Below are positions 22,791-26,071 of a stretch of DNA of 26,071 bases, piece by piece; the first letter of the stretch is position 1, and each line of letters starts with the position of its first letter. Where the stretch lies: contig JBKGVB010000022.1 in NCBI GenBank assembly GCA_046462475.1, positions 1-26,071 of the forward strand, written 5' to 3'. The notes under the pieces were generated by a model. The model was not told the DNA's origin. It did no database searches and saw nothing but the letters and a program-made list of their open reading frames with translations. The DNA comes from JASLCR01 sp046462475. GTDB lineage: Bacteria > Patescibacteriota > Saccharimonadia > Saccharimonadales > Saccharimonadaceae. Position numbers and translations under genes: made by a program.

Positions 22791-22862
22791 CTGCTCTTGG
22801 TATGACACCGCGTCGCTCAGAAAAAATGAGCGGACTTATTTTCTCTCTGGTTCCCCTTGCGT

Positions 22863-22868
22863 TATACT
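22863..22868 (+). promoter_or_regulatory. -10 element TATACT, tsaE
   Basis: TATACT ends 11 nt before the tsaE ATG, so the leader would be about five nucleotides. No ribosome site. Confidence 0.45.
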
Positions 22869-22879
22869 TATAGGCAACG

Positions 22880-23320
22880 ATGGATGAAGATGCACTGAGT
22901 AAACTTGGGCAGGCGATAGGCCGCACTGTAAAGGGTGGCGAAGTACTTGAGTTGGTCGGTGACGTTGGGGCGGGCAAGACGACATTAACAAAGTCGATCG
23001 CACGCGGCATGGGTATTACCGCGCCAATACAGAGTCCGACATTTACGATCTCAAACCGCTACGAATCGCCAAATAATATTGAACTGGCTCATTATGATTT
23101 TTACCGTTTGCACGACGGTGGTTTGATGAAAGACGAGCTGGCCGAGACGGTAAGTAGTCCAGCGACCGTTACCATTATTGAATGGGGCGATATTATCGCT
23201 GATATATTGCCGGATGATCGGTTAACGATTCGATTGACGCCACGTAGTGAATTAGAGCGCCATGTTGAAATTACTGCGCACGGACCAAAAAGCGAAAACC
23301 TAAAGGCAGGTATCGCATGA
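22880..23320 (+). CDS. tsaE: tRNA t6A threonylcarbamoyl transfer ATPase TsaE
   Basis: 146 residues, usual size. It has Walker A GDVGAGKTT (27-35), the family motifs SPTFTISNRY and HYDFYRL, and VTIIEWGD with the conserved Trp-Gly. TsaE hydrolyses ATP to reset the TsaB-TsaD complex that makes threonylcarbamoyl-adenosine at position 37 of ANN-decoding tRNAs. Its stop overlaps the tsaB start (ATGA). Confidence 0.93.
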   Translation: MDEDALSKLGQAIGRTVKGGEVLELVGDVGAGKTTLTKSIARGMGITAPIQSPTFTISNRYESPNNIELAHYDFYRLHDGGLMKDELAETVSSPATVTIIEWGDIIADILPDDRLTIRLTPRSELERHVEITAHGPKSENLKAGIA

Positions 23321-23706
23321 TTCTTTTACTCGACACTTCTACGGCTGAATGCCATCTCGCGCTTTATGACGACCAAACATGTTTGCTGGAGGATACTTGG
23401 CAGGCTGATCGTGAACTGGCGGAGAAATTGCTTGGTTATCTTGAAGAAAAAATGGCGAGCAAGGGAAAGACATGGAAGGATATCTCTGGTATCGGGGTCT
23501 TTCGTGGTCCAGGAAGTTTTACGGGACTTCGTATTGGCATGAGCGTGGTGAATACTCTCGCAAGCGACCTGCATGTTCCGATTATTGGTACGATGGGAGA
23601 CGACTGGATCAAGGAAGCTCTCAAGAGGCTTGAGGCTGGCGAAAACGATACGATTGTCTTACCCGAATACGGCCGAGCAGCGAATATCACCCAGCCGAAA
23701 AAATAG
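23317..23706 (+). CDS. tsaB: Shortened TsaB (t6A synthesis, ASKHA protein)
   Basis: 129 residues, against about 220-230 in E. coli or Bacillus. The N-terminal lobe is intact: ILLLDTSTAECHLALYD (about 2-18), the dimer-helix region and GVFRGPGSFTGLRIGMSVVNTLA (about 61-83). Then most of the second lobe is missing, yet the end (LPEYGRAANITQPKK) resembles the usual TsaB terminus. The frame is clean and coupled to tsaE, so it is likely a reduced functional protein and not a decaying one. TsaB pairs with TsaD, which is not in the window. Confidence 0.85.
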   Translation: MILLLDTSTAECHLALYDDQTCLLEDTWQADRELAEKLLGYLEEKMASKGKTWKDISGIGVFRGPGSFTGLRIGMSVVNTLASDLHVPIIGTMGDDWIKEALKRLEAGENDTIVLPEYGRAANITQPKK

Positions 23707-23707
23707 C

Positions 23708-23737
23708 TTGAGCTGTCCGCAGCAAACGCGCTACAAT
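23708..23737 (+). promoter_or_regulatory. Promoter of rny (-35 TTGAGC, -10 TACAAT)
   Basis: TTGAGC (23708-23713) and TACAAT (23732-23737) are 18 nt apart, placed right after the tsaB stop. The leader is about 120 nt and includes a hairpin CGCTAC / GTGGCG (23818-23838) before the ribosome site GGGGAAAGGAAA. The 157-nt gap holds no gene. Confidence 0.5.
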
Positions 23738-23863
23738 ATAGGTAGTCTGAATGTATTTACCGGACTCCAAGAGAATTAAATTTTTGAATAATCCTGGGAT
23801 GCTTTGATATATTTCATCGCTACGACGAACACGTGGCGGAGTAGACCGGGGAAAGGAAACAGT

Positions 23864-25351
23864 ATGATAGAAGCCATCATTGGAATTGTTGGTGTTATTT
23901 TGGGCGTAGGCGGAAAATATGCCTATGATGTCCAGCAGAAGAGCGTCAATAAGCACAAGGCTGAGAGTGAGCTCGCAAAAGCCGAACGTAAAGCGAGTGA
24001 GATCATCTTAAAGGCGAAGGATGAAGCACTTGATATAGAGAAAGAGCGACGGAAAGAGTGGAAGAAGACCGAAGACAGCCTCGCAGAACGCGAAACATCA
24101 CTCGATAAGAAACTGGATGAACTCGATAAGCGTAGCGAAAGACTACGGAAGCAGGAAGACGAAGTCGAAAGCCTGAAGGATGAGATTCGCGATATCCGCA
24201 CACGCCAGCAAGACAAGCTGGAAAAAATCGCCGGCCTGAAGAAGAAGGAAGCGGCCGAGAAATTAATGCAGATGACCGAACGTGATATCAAGCACGATTT
24301 GGTTGGCTTGGTGAGCAAGCTACAGAAAGATGCCGAGCAAGATGCCGAGGAGCGTGCCCAGACTATCCTGGTAACTGCAATGGAACGCATGAGCAGTGAA
24401 GTGACCGCCGAGCGTACTGTCACTGCTATCAAGTTGTCTGATGACGAAATGAAGGGTCGCATCATCGGTAAAGAAGGTCGAAATATCCAAGCCCTTCAGC
24501 GTGCAACGGGCGTTGATATCTTGGTAGATGACACACCAGGCATGATCGTGATGAGCAGCTTTGATCCTGTACGCCGCCAAATCGCTCGTCTGACTCTTGA
24601 AATGCTCATGAAAGATGGACGTATTCATCCGGGGCGTATCGAGGAAGTTGTTGCAAAGGCCGAGAAGCAGATTGATAAAGAAGTTCAGCAGGCTGGTGAA
24701 GATGCCGCACGAGAAGTCGGCGTCGTGGGAATTCCAAAAGAAATGCTACGTCTACTTGGTGAACTGAAGTTCCGTACAAGCTACGGCCAGAACGTATTGA
24801 AGCACTCGACCGAGATGGCACAGATCGCTGGCATGATTTCTGATGAGATCGGTACAAATACTCGTGTCGTGAAGACCGCAACATTGTTGCATGATGTCGG
24901 CAAGGCAGTGACACACAAGGTCGAAGGCAAGCATCACCACATCGGTGCAGAACTAGCACGCAAATATGGTATGAAAGATGATGTAGCACATGCCATCGAG
25001 GCCCATCATGACGACATTGAAGCTACAACTCCTGAGGCACTTGTAGTACGCGTGGTCGATGCAGCGTCGGCGGCTCGTCCTGGCGCGCGCAATATCTCAG
25101 CCGAAAACTTTGCAGAGCGTATGCGTGATCTTGAAAACATTGCTACCAGTTTTGATGGTATCGACAAAGCCTATGCAATCTCTGCCGGCCGTGAAGTTCG
25201 TGTGATCGTTCGCCCTGAAAAGATTGATGACCTATCAGGTATCAAGCTCGCACGTGATATCGCAAACAAGATCGAGAGTACGATGCAGTATCCAGGTACG
25301 ATCAAGGTGAATGTGATTCGCGAAACGCGCGCAATCGAATTTGCTAAATAA
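23864..25351 (+). CDS. rny: Ribonuclease Y
   Basis: 495 residues, slightly shorter than the usual 510-520. An N-terminal membrane anchor (about 2-20), a long charged coiled coil (about 30-180), a KH RNA-binding domain with MKGRIIGKEGRNIQALQ (near 195-212), then an HD phosphohydrolase domain with LKHSTEMAQIAGM and LLHDVGKAV (His-Asp near 343). RNase Y is the membrane-bound endonuclease that starts mRNA decay in many Gram-positive and CPR bacteria. ATG 23864 is chosen over an upstream frame extension because the anchor and a strong ribosome site fit it. Confidence 0.95.
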   Translation: MIEAIIGIVGVILGVGGKYAYDVQQKSVNKHKAESELAKAERKASEIILKAKDEALDIEKERRKEWKKTEDSLAERETSLDKKLDELDKRSERLRKQEDEVESLKDEIRDIRTRQQDKLEKIAGLKKKEAAEKLMQMTERDIKHDLVGLVSKLQKDAEQDAEERAQTILVTAMERMSSEVTAERTVTAIKLSDDEMKGRIIGKEGRNIQALQRATGVDILVDDTPGMIVMSSFDPVRRQIARLTLEMLMKDGRIHPGRIEEVVAKAEKQIDKEVQQAGEDAAREVGVVGIPKEMLRLLGELKFRTSYGQNVLKHSTEMAQIAGMISDEIGTNTRVVKTATLLHDVGKAVTHKVEGKHHHIGAELARKYGMKDDVAHAIEAHHDDIEATTPEALVVRVVDAASAARPGARNISAENFAERMRDLENIATSFDGIDKAYAISAGREVRVIVRPEKIDDLSGIKLARDIANKIESTMQYPGTIKVNVIRETRAIEFAK

Positions 25352-25952
25352 TATCTTCAAGCGGAACGCGTAGTAGCTTTGCAAGAAGATATTGGAGCGT
25401 AAACCAAATGACCGTTCCAAGTGTAAAGAAGACGCTGATAAATATCACGATGTCGTCGGACAATTCGAAGGATATAAACCAAAGTCCCACTAGGCCAGCC
25501 AGTGGCAGAAGTGCAAGGATAAACTTTACATAGACTACGAGTTGAGCGGTAAGTTTTCGCTTTTTCTTGGGCGGCAGCGTATGACGGTGGGTGATGATCG
25601 GGAGCGCGGCTTCTGCGACCGTCTCACTCACCTTGTTGCCTGCTTTCGCTATCGCAATCGGAATGCGCGCAATGACGACAAGCGTCACGATAATCACGAT
25701 GACCGTCACGGCAACTCCGATGATAAGCAAGAGCATGTCGGGTCCATCGAAGGTAATGGCGTGCGATTCGGTATGTGCGGGAGCCTGCTCGGGCAACAAT
25801 AAGCCCTGCAGGTTTGACTGCAAAAGTGACGGTAAATACAGAGCCCCCACCCAGAGCCACTGCAGGAGTAGGGAAAGGTAGCCAAATACGCCTAAAATTG
25901 TGACAATAATTTTTCGCGTTTTTGAGACATGCTGCTTCTTCTGTTTTGCCAT
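25344..25952 (-). CDS. Four-helix membrane protein of unknown function
   Basis: 202 residues. A basic start (MAKQKKQHVSKTRK) precedes four hydrophobic segments at about 13-40, 72-100, 130-155 and 160-188, with a basic cytoplasmic loop (PKKKRKL) before the third. No family is recognised. It converges on rny and overlaps its end by 8 nt. Its promoter is leaderless in layout, and a tRNA terminator lies just upstream. Confidence 0.75.
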   Translation of the reverse strand: MAKQKKQHVSKTRKIIVTILGVFGYLSLLLQWLWVGALYLPSLLQSNLQGLLLPEQAPAHTESHAITFDGPDMLLLIIGVAVTVIVIIVTLVVIARIPIAIAKAGNKVSETVAEAALPIITHRHTLPPKKKRKLTAQLVVYVKFILALLPLAGLVGLWFISFELSDDIVIFISVFFTLGTVIWFTLQYLLAKLLRVPLEDII

Positions 25953-25958
25953 ATAGTC

Positions 25959-25967
25959 ATCATAGCA
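25959..25967 (-). promoter_or_regulatory. Extended -10 promoter TGCTATGAT
   Basis: Minus-strand TGn plus TATGAT (25959-25964) ends 6 nt before the ATG (25950-25952). No ribosome site. It adjoins the tRNA-Pro terminator. Confidence 0.55.
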
Positions 25968-25970
25968 AAT

Positions 25971-25997
25971 AAAAACTCTCCGAATAAGGAGAGTTTT
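25971..25997 (-). terminator. Terminator of tRNA-Pro
   Basis: On the minus strand AAAACTCTCC-TTATTC-GGAGAGTTTT forms a 10-bp perfect stem ending in TTTTTATTTG. It lies 9 nt past the tRNA 3' end. Confidence 0.8.
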
Positions 25998-26006
25998 ATG
26001 TCCATA

Positions 26007-26071
26007 TGGTCGGGGTGAAAGGACTCAAACCTTCGACCTCTCGGTCCCAAACCGAGCGCGCTATCAACTGC
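26007..26071 (-). tRNA. tRNA-Pro (anticodon UGG), 5' end outside the window
   Basis: The anticodon stem CTCGG / CCGAG encloses the loop TTTGGGA, giving anticodon TGG (plus 26047-26049). The T-arm holds GGTTTGAGTCC, and the 3' acceptor strand CACCCCG is followed by A and an encoded CCA ending at 26007. The first bases of the acceptor and part of the D-arm lie beyond the right edge. Confidence 0.93.

Noticed and set aside
23804..23863. Longer N-terminus for RNase Y
   Set aside because: It would place polar residues before the membrane anchor and would include the ribosome site GGGGAAAGGAAA in the coding region.
23923..24465. 180-codon Ser/Phe/Arg-rich frame opposite rny
   Set aside because: Shadow of the charged RNase Y coiled coil.

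Overview
The window looks like a chromosomal segment of a Candidatus Saccharibacteria (TM7)-type member of the Patescibacteria/CPR. This is inferred from gene content and protein style and is not proven by a marker gene. The points in favour are compact genes with 2-4 nt gaps or ATGA overlaps, a type IV pilus cluster in the order pilB-pilC-pilM-pilN-pilO, a very short TsaB, lamin-tail and cysteine-repeat surface proteins, and many promoters placed directly on start codons. UGA is used as a normal stop (ruvB, tsaE, pilM, the lamin-tail gene), so the Gracilibacteria-type recoded genetic code is excluded.

Layout. 1-485: a HEPN-like small protein, possibly preceded by the end of a partner gene. 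672-2126: ComEC channel protein. 2185-8974: a plus-strand DNA-repair and envelope block with yebC, a lamin-tail surface protein, ruvC, a class A penicillin-binding protein, ruvA and ruvB. 8987-9775: a bacterial PH-domain membrane protein. 9786-10175 (minus): a type IV pilin-like protein, divergent from recA-mazG-like-recX (10334-12359), which has a structured 5' leader. 12411-14093 (minus): a long coiled-coil envelope protein, divergent from an unusual signal peptidase I (14222-15727). 15731-21922 (minus): the type IV pilus assembly block plus a PRC-barrel protein. 21979-22734 (minus): a multi-pass membrane protein. 22880-25351: tsaE, a shortened tsaB and rny (RNase Y). 25344-25952 (minus): a four-helix membrane protein. 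26007-end (minus): tRNA-Pro(UGG), truncated by the window edge.

How the parts fit. Pilus (PilB, C, M, N, O and pilin), ComEC and RecA together could form a DNA-uptake and recombination pathway, with RuvABC resolving Holliday junctions. The penicillin-binding protein, the signal peptidase, the lamin-tail protein and the coiled-coil protein make up an envelope group. Three of these four have secreted tails with closely spaced cysteine pairs. TsaE/TsaB (tRNA t6A modification) and RNase Y (mRNA turnover) are core housekeeping functions.

The most striking non-coding signal is a promoter layout repeated at seven starts: a -10 hexamer, often extended (TGn), ends 6 or 7 nt before the start codon with no Shine-Dalgarno sequence. 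This predicts leaderless mRNAs. A minority of genes (recA, rny, yebC, the coiled-coil gene, the 251-aa membrane protein) have leaders with clear Shine-Dalgarno sites. The recA leader contains an 11-bp hairpin capped by a GUAA tetraloop. There is no stretch above 300 bases without a gene, and I saw no CRISPR array, insertion sequence or prophage.
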